From Dasypus novemcinctus (taxonomy: Eukaryota > Chordata > Mammalia > Cingulata > Dasypodidae): 64,000 nucleotides of DNA. The notes beneath the pieces were generated by a model. It saw only the letters and a program-made list of their open reading frames with translations. It was not told the origin of the DNA and did no database searches. Both the position numbers and the translations under genes were made by a program. Positions 49,845-62,099 of this stretch are shown one piece after another. Where the stretch lies: contig NC_080702.1 in the NCBI RefSeq assembly GCF_030445035.2, positions 11,850,029 to 11,914,028 on the forward strand, given 5' to 3'. The number at the start of each line of letters is the position of its first letter. The stretch's first letter is position 1.

Positions 49845-52689
49845 AAGTTTACCCTGCTGCACAATGGATCAAATCTACCTGATCCTTCCTTGGAAAAGGA
49901 TCAGGTAGCTCAGAGAAAATTCCTAGAAAACTTGAGGACTGGTCACACCTGTAGCCAATGTACATATTAAGAGAAGGAAGAATTTACAAGATGGAGTGGG
50001 AAGCAGCAGGGAACACAAGCAAAACAGGGCTGAGTTCTGGCAGTGTAATCTTGAGAAAGTCATGACCACCTTGGCTTTGTGTCACAGTCCATGCCAGGAC
50101 AGGCTTTAAATTCTGTGAAAAGCAGTCTTAGTCACCTTCAGGTGTGAGACCTTCCAAAGACTTCCTGTTCCTTTCAGTTTCAGATTCAAGGCTCCTGCAA
50201 GGTCTGACCTGTCCCTGGGCCCCATAGATGGTCCTGTGCTCTGCTGCATCTAGCACAAGTCATCAGTTCCCCAATCCTCCAAGCCTGTGTCTGTTCAGTA
50301 GGACACCTAGGGTTTAGAACACATTTTCCAGCACCCCAGAATACCATGGTTATCAATAGAGAACCAAGGCCAAATAATCCTCCCAGGCTGTGGCACACTT
50401 AGGGTCACCCATTCCAAGCACCCCAATTTATAGAGGAAATTGAGGACTTCTTTCCAGTAACCTCCCTCTATATTGGGAGTTCATCTTAATTCCAGGTGCT
50501 CAGAACAGTGGAGGGAAGACCTCACTTCTGTTCTCTCCTGCTTATTCTGGGCTTGTCCCTGCCCAGGCAGTACCCTGGGAACCTCTGAGATTCCACTGCC
50601 CATCAGGCTGGCATCTCCCAGGCATGGGGCTATGGATACGTCGACAGGACAAAGATGTCCTGCCCCATGGCAGAGCTCACTCTAACCCCTCTGGCTCCTT
50701 GCCACCTCCCTGGTTCCAGGCCTACTCTGACTCCCAGGACATTGTCCCTACCCATTTGGTCAGTGTGTGTGTGTTCGGGCAGTGCTCGTGAAGCCATTTG
50801 GGGATCCTGAGAAGAAAAGAGCTTCATATGGGGAGAAACAGGCAGGGGTCCCCATTATTTAGGGGCTGTCCTTTTCAAAGTTTCTATGCAAGAGAGTTGG
50901 GCCCACACCTCAAATGCCAGCAGTATCCAGGTCCTCTGGATTGTGCCCACCATGTGCTCCTTGGGCTTCGCCTTTCTCTGGGACTCTGTTCCTTAATTGA
51001 AAAGTGAGGAGTTGAAAATGGATCTGGATAAGAAGGTGCTCAGTAAGGACAGGGCCATCCTCCCCCAGCCTTGGAGGAGGTAGGTGAGAATGCCCTTGGG
51101 GCACTCAGGGTACTGAGCTCCAAAAGCCAGGATGTAAAGGACAGCACACAGGGTGGTCGGGCTCATGCCCAGAGTCCTTCCCTAGACAGAGGAAGGTACT
51201 TGCAATGAGCCCCTCTCTGGGCATGTGCAAGGAGCCAATGGCTGCCTGCCCAACCCCCAGGGCCTGCTCTGTGTCAACTCCCCCAGGGAACCCAGAAACA
51301 CCCCAAATCCAGTGTGATCTGCCTGACCCTGGACCCGGTCTGAGTGGAGATTGGTGTCCTAGGAGCCTCAGAATGCACTGCCTGTGAGATCCACCAGTGG
51401 GCGTGGATCTGTAAACCTTCAGTAGTCAGTGACACCAAGAGGAGGGCAGGGCAGGACCCCTTCCTCCACCATCTTCTGCCAACCCAGATGGTGCAGTGAG
51501 GGTGGGAGTTAGCCCTGGAAGGAGGCCAACCCTTGTGCTGCCCAGAGTGGGATCTCCTCAGTGTCTATTGGCAGGGAGCCCCTCTCAGCCCAGCTCTGTT
51601 CCCCATTTTGTAAAGAAGCCCCAGGCTCCAGCACTCAAAGCCCCCAGCTCTCAGGAAGTGGGCCCATCCTGCAGGTGGAACTGGGAATCACTGCTCTGTG
51701 CCATCACAGGTAGGTCCTATGCTAACACTCAGGGGCTTTTCCAGGGCTGGAGACTCCCTGGCCAAGTGGCTCCTCAGTCCAGGCCCTTTAGGCGTGCATT
51801 TGCCCGGCCTTATTCCTTACACACCCTCATGCGGTTGAGTCACTCAACACATAGCCTTTAAGGAAACAGGCTCTGAAAAGTCACCACATTTTGGAGGTAG
51901 ATCTGAAGTGCCCAGGGTGAAGGAGACTCTCGTGTGTGCTGGAGGGGAACCTCAATTTGGGCCATCTACCTGATCACACAGGGCTCTGATGCCCAGGGGA
52001 GGAGATAGGGGACTTGAGTGCGTGGATGGACAGGGGTCCCAGTGCAGCATGCTGGCCTGCCGCAGCCACATCTAGCATAAGCTGGGATGAGGGCCTACCT
52101 CAGGGCCCTTCTGGGCACTTGGGGGCTTCAGTGGCTGCCTGCCTCCACCCAGAGGTGAGCATGATGGCTGGAGGCCCAGAGCAAACTCCTGGTCAGAGTT
52201 GTCATTCAGGACAAAGTGGTTACCAGAAAGGTCACATTTGGGGACCAGCGGGACACTGCCCCCAATCCCACTCCCCTGGAGTTTCTTGTCCCTGTCACCA
52301 TTGTCCACGGTGCTGTAGAAAAAGGGAATCTGAATTTCCATCATTTCTCAATGGATATTTTTTTAACATAAATCACCTGTCCATCTTTAAGGGTCCAATC
52401 ATACTACAATACTGCAATTTATTCTACTCATATAATTTTAATATTAGAAATGCCTTTTATTGGGTTTCCATTTTTAAAGCTGAGTTATAGACAACAGAGA
52501 AAGCAAACAAAATTGCAGAAGAGAATGGTAAAGGCTACAAACCTGGATTTTTCTATCAGCTGAAAAGCTGGGAGAAGGAAGGGTTGGGGGCAAAGCTAAG
52601 CTGTGAACTAGTCTCCTTAGCTTCCAGGATAGGGAAGCAGTTGAGCCTGTGTAAGTTCATGAATCTAATGATGGTTAATTTCACATCAA
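49845..52689. other. No gene seen
   Basis: Moderately GC-rich sequence with short, overlapping frames on both strands and no recognised domain. The 158-residue plus frame at 52014-52490 ends in AT-rich sequence with a hydrophobic tail and does not resemble a known family. I cannot exclude a pseudogene or an exon. Confidence 0.45.
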
Positions 52690-52837
52690 CTTGAATAGGG
52701 AATGTGATGGTTTGATGAAAAATCATGTTCTTAAAGCTGAAGTATTCCTGTGTGTGTAAACCTATTTTAAATATGACTTTTTGATTAGGTCAATTCAGTT
52801 AAGTCCTGACCCAGACATTAATCTTCTTACTGGACTC
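52690..52837 (+). mobile_element. MaLR-like LTR, left part
   Basis: This resembles the start of a nonautonomous MaLR-type LTR ('gtgatggtttgatg', 'taggtcaattcagttaag'). It is cut by an L1 insertion and resumes at 56404. The class is by resemblance only. Confidence 0.45.
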
Positions 52838-55800
52838 TTTTTTTTTTTTTTTAATTCATTTTTTTAAAATATTACATTCAAAAAATATGAGGTTCCATTC
52901 AACCCCATCGCCCCCCACCACCACCACTCCCCCCACAGCAACACTCTCTCCCATCATCATGACACATCCATTGCATTTGGTAAGTACATCTCTGGGCATC
53001 GCTGTACCTCATGGTCAATGGTCCACATCATAGCCCATACTCTCCCACGTTCCATCCAGTGGGCCCTGGGAGGATCTACAATGTCTGGTAATTGTCCCTG
53101 AAGCACCACCCAGGACAATTCCAAGTCCCGAAAACGCCTCCCCATCTCATCTCTTCCTCCCGTTCCCCACACCCAGCAGCCACCATGGCCACTTTTCCCA
53201 CACCAATGCCTCATTTTCTCTGTGGATCTTGGATTGGTTGTGTCCATTGCACATCTATGTCAAGAGAAGGCTTAGATTCCACATGGATACTGGATGCAAT
53301 CCTCCTGCTTTCAGTTGTAGACACTCTAGGCTCCATGGTGTGGTGGTTGCCATTCTTCAACTCCATGTTAGCTGAGTGGGGTAAGTCCAATAAATCAGAG
53401 TGTAGGAGTTGAAGTCTGTTGAGGCTCAGGGCCTGGCTATTATATGGTCAGTCCAGAGATTCAAATCCCCTAGATATATCTTAAACCCCAGCACCAACTA
53501 CAATTCCAGTAAAGTACCAAGAAAGTCTTGTGAAAAGAGATCCCATCTGTGTCCAGCTCCATCACGCAGAAACACCAGCTCCAAAGAAGGGCCAACTGAC
53601 AAGGCAGTGAACCCCATCTGCCATGACCATACAACCTGTGGGTATCTTTAGCCCTCAAAAGAACCCATACCTGGGGTTGTATCTACTTTATCTGTCTCTG
53701 AGACTCTGCTCAGGTGTGCATAAGGGCAATCCTTCTGACAACCTCCAGAGTGTTTTTGGAGACTCATAGCCATATTAACTCATTTCTCCTTTCCATTTCC
53801 CCCTTACATTAGGTCAAACAGCATTTTAAACTCCTGTTATTATATATAGACAGGGATATTCTGCTGGTCCGTGTTGAACCTTTAATTCAAGGTCATTTTC
53901 TAGTTGCATCATCAGCTGGAACTTGGTAGTGATCCCTCGGTGCCAGGGAGGCTCATCCCCAGGTGTCATGTCCCATGCTGGGGGGAATGCATTGCATTTA
54001 CATGCTGAGTTTGGCTTTGAGACTGGCCACATTTGAGTAACATGAAGGCTGTCAGGAGGAAACTCCTAGGCACAGTGCTGCTCTAGGCCTTGTTCTTATT
54101 TCAGGTGCATAGGCTCACAAGCATAGTCATTAGTATCAGGGGCTCACTGTTGGACCTCATTCCTTCCTTGTTCTTACCGTTGCCCTTGGAGGACTGCCAC
54201 TGCTCCCCAAGGAACCACGACAGAGCACCCCCGGCCAGGAAACCAGTACCCCCCCCAGCTGTTGTTTTTAATTGTTGCCACTATGAGTATATCCAAACAT
54301 TACCATGCACCCTGGCCATATGTCCTGTATAACTCCCTGTCAACCACATAGCACCTGTCAATAACATCCTATACCAGTATTCCTCTGCCGCCATTGTTGA
54401 ACCACTCTGTGAGCCAAAGCTTCCTGAAAAATGAAGCCCAATATAATGTCAGGATCCCTTACTAGTAAAATGGAATATAGCGATGGGTTTAAAGGTTAGA
54501 TATAGAATACATATTGATTTAGAAAAATTCTACATCCTATCTTTTTCTTTTCTTTTTCCCTAATTATTGAGCTTCTCTTCACAAGAGCCTTAGATCACAG
54601 TAATTCATATATACAATATACAGTACTCCCATACATCCACCATAAAACCTTTTCTCTTCCACAGCGATATTCTTATAACTTATTCATATCATATTTACTT
54701 AAACTGATGTACAGACTCTGAGACAATAGCTTTTAAACAAGGTGACATCTGTGCTTACATTGTGGTCCATACTTGAGGATATACAGTTTTCTAAATTTTT
54801 AGTTATCCTATGTTTTACATTATGGTTTACATTATTAGTCTGTCGTCCCCTATATGTTTTTGGTGTAATATTACATGTTTTATATCCATCTTGTGTACTC
54901 TCGCGAAACTCCTCTCTTACCCCCACATTTACCTTGGTTCCATCCATTCCACATCCATTTTCCCCTCCCCTTGGGGCCCACAGCGACAGCCAATCGCCAT
55001 TTCCCAAGGAGCCACATCCAGAGATACTTGCAACAGTGTTCAGGGCCTGACTTGCTCAACTGCCCTAATGCCCTGGGAGCCATCCTTTCTCTCGAGAGAT
55101 ACAGTTCCCTCTTTTTTGATGGCATTAGTCCTCCCCAGGATGTGGGTCCACCCCCACTCTCACTACTTGGGTCTCTACCCAATGGTACAACCCACCCTGG
55201 CAAAATGAGCATTCAGACATTCCCCAGGAGTCCGTCCCGTGTCAGACCATCCCCTCTGATCATCCTAAACAGGTAACCCTCTTAATTATATTTTGATACG
55301 GTTTTCTCAGCATTTTACTCTCAACCAACACCTGACACTCTCCTATGTTCGTATGTTGCCTCTCCCTCCCCCCAAATTTTGGGCACTATTACCCATCCGC
55401 CCATCACCAGCCCCCTCAAACCCGCAAAGCCCCACCCAAAGGCAACCCCTTGCCCCCATTTTCTCTCTTCTTTGTGCTCATACTTACCTCCAGCTCATCA
55501 TAGATTCCACCCCTGCAGACGTTGGCTCACATCCTTCCTCCACCCCTGATTTCCTGTAAGCCTATCTTCCAGTCTCTAGCTCTCTGAGGCAGCTTGCTTA
55601 TTTCATATCATTGAGGTCGTGTAGTATTTGTCCTTCAATGCCTAGGTTGCTTCATTCAATATAAGGTTCTCAAGATTCATCCATGTTATCATGTGTGTTT
55701 GTAGTGTATTTGTTCTTAAAGCCGAGTAGTATTCCATTGTATGTATATACCACATTTTATTGATCCACTCATCTGTTGATGGGCATGTGGGTTGATTCCA

Positions 55801-56403
55801 ACTTTTGGTGACAGTGAACAATGCTGCTATAAACATTGGTGTACATATATCGGTTTGCGTCCTTGTTTTCAGTTCTCCTGGGTATATACCAAGCAGTGGT
55901 ATTGCTGGGTCATATGGCAAATCTATGGTTAGTTTTTTGAGAAACCACCAAACTGTCCTCCAGAATGGTTGTATCCTTCTGCATTCCCACGAGCAGTGGA
56001 TGAGTGTTCCCATTTCTTCACATCCTCTCCAGCATTTGTATTCTGTTTTTTTTCATAACTGCCAATCTTATGGGAGTAAGATGGTATCTCATTGTAGTTT
56101 TTATTTGCATTTCCCTGATAGCTAGAGATTTGGAGCATTTTTTCATGTGCTTTTTAGCCATTTGTATTTCTTCTTTGGAGAAGTGTCTGTTTAAATCTTT
56201 TTCCCATTTTTTAAATGGGTTGTTTATCTTTTTATTTTCAAGATATAGGAGTTCTTTATATATGCAAGTTATAAGTCTCTTATCAGATAGATGGTTGCCA
56301 AATCTTTTCTCCCATTGTGTGGGTTCCCTTTTTACTTTCTTGACAAACTCCTTTGAGGTGCAGAAGGCTTTAATTTTGAGAAAGTCCCATTTATCTATTA
56401 GTG
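52838..56403 (-). mobile_element. 5'-truncated L1 with ~2.8 kb 3' UTR, antisense
   Basis: The insertion is bounded by the 11-bp duplication ttactggactc (52827-52837 and 56404-56414). It has a T run at 52838-52852 (reverse complement of the poly-A tail), a long GC-mixed 3' UTR to about 55640, and then ORF2 C-terminal coding sequence. The element is truncated at 56403, so it has no 5' UTR or ORF1. Confidence 0.85.
55642..56400 (-). pseudogene. L1 ORF2 C-terminal region
   Basis: The minus frame 55642-56013 (123 residues) is clearly the C-terminal part of L1 ORF2p, with typical motifs such as PYDPAIPLLGIYP, TDICTPMFIAALF and CPSTDEWINKMWYIHTMEYY. The upstream part to 56400 is also L1-like but frameshifted. 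ORF2p would supply endonuclease and reverse transcriptase, but those domains are not included here, so it is non-functional. Confidence 0.9.
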
Positions 56404-56660
56404 TTACTGGACTCCTTTATAAACAGAATGACTATGGACAGAGAACAAAGGGAGAGAAATGCAAGGAAGTCAATAGCTGTAAGCAACGCCACGCAGAAGA
56501 AGGCCTTTGCATGTACAGGGGAGTCCAGCATGATGCAACCAAGCTTTGGGGAGACTGTATCACCTGATGATACCTTGATTTAAACATTTTTATGGCCTCT
56601 TCACTAAACTTGTAAGCTAATACATCCCCATTGTCAATCCAGTTCTGGTATATGGCTTTC
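56404..56660 (+). mobile_element. MaLR-like LTR, right part
   Basis: Continues the element at 52690-52837 after the L1, with 'ctcctttataaacagaatga', a 'gatgccttgattt'-like stretch near 56572 and a degraded polyadenylation region. Confidence 0.45.
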
Positions 56661-56769
56661 AGCCACCAAGCCGACCAGAACAGTAATGGTGTCCAGTGGT
56701 TTGATCAAACAAGCACTGGTTTGATTGTTACTATGAGGATACTTTATGGCTTGAACTCATTAGTCAGTT

Positions 56770-57012
56770 GATTGCATCTGGGCCTGATTATGCATACAAT
56801 CAAGACAAGAACTTGCCTTCAGCTTTGAGGGAAATCTTATTCCATCAGCTGAAGACATTAAGGGAAGAATTGATGGTTGAAGCAGTCAGAAAGAGACAGG
56901 CAGCTTCTCCAGGAGAATTCTTTATCAACTTCATTGGGTTTTTGACTTACTGCCTGCCATATGGAACTTTGACTTGCCAATATCCACAGTTACATGAACC
57001 AATTCCTCTTTT
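56770..57012 (+). mobile_element. Unidentified old interspersed repeat
   Basis: Looks like a dispersed mammalian repeat from its phrasing ('gcatctgggcctgattatg', 'gaattctttatcaac') and is interrupted by the SINE at 57025. Class not determined. Confidence 0.35.
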
Positions 57013-57024
57013 AAAAATTCTCTC

Positions 57025-57393
57025 GGGAAACGGACTTTGGCCCAGTGGTTAGGGCGTCCGTCTACCATATGGGAGGTCCGCGGTTCAAACCCCGGTCCTC
57101 CTTGACCCGTGTGGAGCTGGCCCATGCGCAGTGCTGATGCGTGCAAGGAGTGCCCTGCCACGCAAGGGTGTCCCCCACGTGGGGGAGCCCCACGTGCAAG
57201 GAGTGCCCCCGTGAGGAGAGCCGCCCAGCGTGAAAAGAAAGAGCAGCCTGCCCAGGAATGGCGCCGCCCACACTTCCCGTGCTGCTGATGACAACAGAAG
57301 CGGACAAAGAAACAAGATGCAGCAAATAGACACCAAGAACAGACAACCAGGAGAGGGGTGGAAATGAAATAAATAAATAAATCTTTAAAAAAA
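57025..57393 (+). mobile_element. DAS-type tRNA-derived SINE
   Basis: Well-preserved copy: tRNA-like head 57025-57100 with intact A-box-like (tggcccagtgg) and B-box-like (ggttcaaacc) sequences, a GC-rich body and an AAATAAATAAATCTTT-type A-rich tail. Flanked by aaaaattctctc at 57013-57024 and 57394-57405; the A part of the right copy merges with the tail. The overlapping minus frame of 158 residues (56931-57407) is not a gene. Confidence 0.9.
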
Positions 57394-57954
57394 AAAAATT
57401 CTCTCAATACTTATGTATTTTTTATCTAAAAATATTTTTGGCTAAAGCAGACTTTAGTCCTGAGAATGGTTCTGAGAAGCAGAATCTTTAAGATTTCTGA
57501 GTTGAATCTGACAGTTTGGAATTGGTTCTCTAATATTATTTAAGTTTGCTAAGAGCTGCTGGGAGCAATATACTAGAAATGGGTTCGCTTTTGCCATGAG
57601 GACTGATTAGGTTAAAAGACTGTAGTTCTGAGGCCATGAAAGTGTCCAATCAAGGCATCATCAAGAGACCCTTTCTCCCTGAGCTGCAGCTGTGGGCAGT
57701 CACACACATGGTGTGTCTGCTTGCTGCTCCCCTCTCTACCAGGCTCATTGCTTCAGCTTCTGTCTACAGCAGCTTCCTCTCAGATTCTATGTTCCTTTTA
57801 TTTAGGCTTCAGGCTCCTGGGGAGGTCATCCTCAGTTTCTGGGTTCCTCTCTATCAAGATTTCTTTGGAATCTGTGGCTTTTTATAAACGACAACAGTAA
57901 GGGGATTCAGGCCCAACCTGAGCCACACAAGCTAATCAAAGACCCTTGTAGCAG

Positions 57955-58535
57955 TTTAGATACGGTTTATGAATTCCAAACATAGATTTGCATTATATTT
58001 ATAAACTGATCTGTTCTTCTGGGCTAGTGATACCCTTATTGTATGAACTTCAGAAGTTTCAGTTTTACTTGAGTAAATTATGACTAGGACTTTGATTGGG
58101 CCACATCACATAGAAAGCAAAAAAACAGAGGAGACAGTTGGGGTTTTTGAACCTGGAGATCAGGAAGTAAATACACAGTGAGGCAGATGCATGAGGAAAA
58201 TGACCAGGATCCATTAGACATGGTAGAGCCCCTGGGAACACAGACAAGCCTTTTTCCTGGTAGTCTAGAACTGTCCTTGTGGACAACACAGCAACTGAGC
58301 CTAGAGAGAAACCAGCCCTGGGAGACATACAAGACCTATCCCAGTCTACAGCTGATATTGGAAGAAGCTGGGACCACAGTACCTTAAGGGGAAGAGGAAG
58401 CCTGAACACTTGCACATGTCAGCAGTCATCTTGCTCCAACAAGTAGCAGTAGACTTCAGTGAGGGAACTAACCTATGCTTTATGGCCTTTGTGAATATAA
58501 GCTCCTATCCCAAATACATACCCTTTAATTTAATC
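57955..58535 (-). repeat. Unidentified interspersed repeat, inverted copy 1
   Basis: The reverse complement aligns by eye with 59800-60870: shared stretches include 'gttggagcaagatga', 'cttcctcttccccttaagg', 'cccagggctggtttctctct', 'tgtgtatttacttcc' and 'ggctttgattgggccac'-like sequence. No coding capacity is seen. The class (DNA transposon or LTR-like) is unknown to me. Confidence 0.7.
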
Positions 58536-58661
58536 CAAACATCTCACCTACAATAAGTTTATATACATAAGAATGGATTAGTCCTAAGGACATGATTTTC
58601 TGAGTTCCACACAATATCAAATGGTCACTCACCACCCTCTGGATCTTAGAAATACATATGA

Positions 58662-59054
58662 GGGAAGTGGAGTTGGCCCAATGGATAGGGCATCTGCCTA
58701 CCACATGGGAGGTCCGCGGTTCAAACCCTGGGCCTCCTTGACCTGTGTGGAGCTTGCCCATGTGCAGTGCTTATGCGTGCAAGGAGTGCCATGCCACACA
58801 GAAGTGTCCCCTGCATAGGGGAGCCCCATGCGCAAGGAGTGTGCCCTGTAAGGAGAGCCACCCAGCATGAGAGAAAGTGCAGCCTGCCCAGGAATGGCAC
58901 TGCACACAAGAAGAGCTGGCGCAGCAAGATGACACAACAAAAAGAAACACAGATTCCAGGTGCCGCTGATAAGGATAGAAGCAGTCACAGAAGAACACAC
59001 AGTGAATGGGGGGGGGGGCGTGGAAGGGGAGATAAATTAAAAATCTTTAAAAAA
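58662..59054 (+). mobile_element. DAS-type tRNA-derived SINE
   Basis: The tRNA-like head is at 58662-58740, followed by the GC-rich body, a run of ten Gs near 58998 and an A-rich tail. The 13-bp flanks agaaatacatatg (58648-58660) and agaaatatatatg (59055-59067) differ at one base. Confidence 0.88.
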
Positions 59055-59067
59055 AGAAATATATATG

Positions 59068-59799
59068 CAAACTACATTCATTCCACCACAATATTTCAAA
59101 AGACTTAACTCATTTTAGTAGCAATTTTAAGTACAAAGTCTCATCAAAATCAGTAATAGGCATAAAATGTGTCCTGGGGCAAAAATTCTCTTCTGATGTG
59201 GACTGTGAAAGTTAAAAAATAAGTTAACTGCCTCCATTATACAAATGAAGGGCTTTCATTAAATAAAAATTCCCATTGCCATAGGAGAAATTGGAAAGGA
59301 AACGGGTCACAGGTCCCAAATAGTTCCGAAATGTTGCAGGGCATATTCCATTAGGTTTCAAAGTCTGAGAGTCAGCTCTAGAGCTATGGTTTCTCCTCCT
59401 CAGGGCCTGATGGTGCTGCAGTCCCACCCACCCTTTCCAAGGCCTTGCCCAGTGGCCATGTTCTCAGCTCCACCCCCATCAAGCATCTGAGGGCATCAGA
59501 ACTCTATAACCCACCCTCTGAGAACACGTGGATGACAGGCTTCACCCTCTCTAAAGCCTGGGAGGCAACACTCTTCCAACAGTGGGGCACAATCCCCCTC
59601 TCTCCAAGCTCTGGGGTATACTCGCCCTTTCTGCACACATGGGTGAGTTCACACTCTGAGCTCAATAAGATGTCTTTACTTAGAACAAAACTTCCATAGT
59701 ACTGCCATTGTGGTCATTTTCCTTCAATGTCTCTCTTTTCTATCTCATTTAATTCAGATGGGCAGAGCCTCCATTTCACACAGACCTCACAGAAAATGT
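59068..59799. other. No gene seen
   Basis: No gene or named repeat recognised; short frames only. Confidence 0.4.
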
Positions 59800-60870
59800 G
59801 CTGGTTCCACATTGTATCAGTCAGCAAAAGGGGTGCTGATGCAAAATACCAGAAATCTGTTGGCTTTTTTAAAGGGTATTTATTTGGGGTAGGAGCTCAT
59901 ACTTACAAGGCCATAAATCACAAGTTACTTCCCTCACCAATGTCTGTTGCCACGTTTTGGAGCAAGATGATTGCTGACATCTATAAGGGTTCTGCCTTCC
60001 TCTTCCCCTTAAGGCTCCATGGTCCCAGCTTCTTCTAATCTCAGCTGTAGGCTGTCTTTCTCCCAGGGCTGGTTTCTCTCTGGGCTCACCTGCTCTGTTC
60101 TCCATAAGGCCAGCTGTAAACTGTCAAACAAATGGCCCTTCTCTCTACCCAGGGCCTCTGCCTGTCTAATGGAGCCTGTTCTCTTTCCTCATGTATCTGT
60201 TTCTCTGTGTATTTACTTCCCAGGCTCCAGGTTCAAAAATTCCAACTGTCTCCTCTGTCTTGTTGTTTCCTCTGTGATGTGGTGTCAGAGTCACGGACCC
60301 AAAGGGTATTAAGAATGAAAGACAAAGAGATAGGGATCAGGGGTTCTGAGAGCATTGATTTCTCAAGCTCATCAGACAAATTTATTAATATCAGGGGCTT
60401 CTTTATATACCCCAAGTAATCGTGAGAACCAGCAACTATCCTAGCTAACTATTTCCATAACTTCATTAATGAAAACACAGTGCACAGTGGATAAGATAGT
60501 AACTAAAGCCCAAGATGTTCTATTATGTTATTGAAACAAGTATACTCATAAATCTTTTTGCCCAGGTTACTTGAGATATCAAGTCTGGGTTCTGCTGGAA
60601 TGTTATATTTCCCAGAGAGATTAGCCACCTGCACGTATATCTCCAGGGACAGCATGACCCAGTGGTCAGAAAGTAACTTGCTACCATGGAAACAGCATGC
60701 CTTTGTTTCCCACAATGTGGCCCAATCAAAGCCCTTGTCATAATTTGCTCAAGTAAAAGTGACACCTCTGAATTCAATACAGTCTAAGGGTATCACTAGC
60801 CCAGAGGCACAGACCAGTTTACAAACATAATCAGTGTTTCATTTTGAAATTCATCAATAACGTCAAATTG
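59800..60870 (+). repeat. Unidentified interspersed repeat, copy 2, split by an LTR
   Basis: Inverted relative to 57955-58535 and longer; it begins near 'tatcagtcagcaaaagggg' (59815). The LTR at 60283-60714 was inserted into it, and alignment with copy 1 runs straight across the insertion site, confirming the LTR boundaries. Confidence 0.7.
60283..60714 (-). mobile_element. Solo LTR, diverged relative of the 61500 LTR
   Basis: This 432-bp element is flanked by the 6-bp duplication atgtgg (60277-60282 and 60715-60720). On the minus strand it runs TGTGGG...CTGACA, with a TATA-like sequence near 60403 and AATAAA near 60384. Its order of features parallels the LTR at 61500-61921 (pyrimidine-rich end, 'ggatcagggg', polyadenylation region) but with high divergence, so it is an older or sister subfamily. 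Confidence 0.85.
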
Positions 60871-60954
60871 CAACACACATGTAGGAATCAAGGTGAAGCA
60901 GGCTAGATCAGGGAATGAAAAGATGAACCTGGGGCCTGGCAGAAAACCACAGCT

Positions 60955-61445
60955 GTGAGGCACATGCCCTGGGACCCTCTCTGAGGGAAGGACCTTGTGA
61001 GAACTCCCCATTTGGAACAGGATTTTGTCTGGGATCAAAGGAAAGCTCCAGATATTTTTAAGCTGCCTGTCATCTGAATTGATGGGTGGGATAAGTAATC
61101 AAAACAGCAAACTGCTGGGACTCCTCCCCTGAACAAAGGGGGAGGTAAGTAATGGCTTAAAAAGCCAGCACAGAGGCTAAATCAGCCTTCCCCTTCCCCC
61201 CTTTTTCTCCTTTCTCACTCTGCCTGGACCAGCATGCAAGTCCACCTGGGGACTTGTAATCTGCAATGGGGAGTTGTAATCTGTAAACCAGCCCTTTTTA
61301 TCCTTTTTAGCCCCTTTTCCCTCTCTCTGCCTGGATCAGCCCACAAGTGTACCTGGGACCCATAATCTGTTATTTTCTTTCTCTTCTCTCTTTTTCTTAA
61401 TAAAATACTGGCCTAATGAAACTGGCATGTTCTTAAATTCTCTTT
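60955..61445 (+). mobile_element. Possible LTR (gammaretrovirus-like), plus strand
   Basis: A TATA-like 'cttaaaaagccagc' (near 61157), pyrimidine-rich stretches, AATAAA at about 61399 and 'tcttttgtaaca' at the right end give an LTR-like layout. I see no target-site duplication and the termini are not certain. Confidence 0.35.
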
Positions 61446-61499
61446 TGTAACATAGCCGAGAACCTAGAGAAAATCTGGCAACAAAGCATCCAGGCTGTC

Positions 61500-61921
61500 T
61501 ATTGGAGATTTGGACCAGAAGGGTATCAGGAATGAAAGAAAGAAAAAGGAGAGGGAAAGAAGGAGAAAGAAAGAAAGAAAGAGAAAGAGTGAGAGAGCTG
61601 GGATCAGGGGGTCTGTGAGTAGAGACTCTTCAGACAACTTTATTGTTTACAAGGGGCTCTCTATATATCCAAGTCTACATTACAACAAACAGCAATATGT
61701 AGTTAACTATTAGCATTACTAAGGAACTCAAAAGATCTTATCTCAAGGTACAAAGTCTAAGTGTTCTACTTACTACAAAAGGTTTGTGCTCTTCTTTCAG
61801 ACTTTAACAGCTTCATCTCATTTGCAGGGAACTCTTAATTACCACATTCCTTACGTTGCAAGCATAGCCATGGAAACAGCATGTCTCTCCTTGTGAGACC
61901 ACTGTGCCTCAGTTTCCAACA
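61500..61921 (-). mobile_element. 3' LTR of defective betaretrovirus-like provirus
   Basis: Same family as 2113-2515 and 49434-49838. On the minus strand it starts TGTTGGAAACTGAGG at 61921, directly after the polypurine tract, and its far end at 61500 reads CCAATA where the family has CCAACA. AATAAA is near 61640 and a TATA-like sequence near 61665. It contains an enlarged purine (plus-strand reading) tract at 61530-61590. Confidence 0.88.
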
Positions 61922-61923
61922 TC

Positions 61924-61942
61924 TCCCCCTTTTTGTTTTTGT
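61924..61942 (-). promoter_or_regulatory. 3' polypurine tract of the provirus
   Basis: This is a 19-nt A/G-rich tract on the minus strand ending in GGGGGA, two bases from the LTR start. In retroviruses this primes plus-strand DNA synthesis. An exact 19-nt copy lies at 63280-63298. Confidence 0.85.
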
Positions 61943-62099
61943 CGAGGTGACTGTGCCTGTCTTAGGTTACCCTTCTTTTGAGAGTCTTACCCATCATTGA
62001 CTACTGGCCAAGCTCTTCAACTAGGGGAAGTTATTAAAGTGTTTTTGCTAGCACCAGGTTATTCGCATGTCCCATGGCTGTTACGCTTTGCAATTTTCT

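Noticed and set aside
57025-57100. tRNA gene
   Set aside because: The tRNA-like head belongs to a SINE with A-rich tail and target-site duplication, so it is not a functional tRNA gene.
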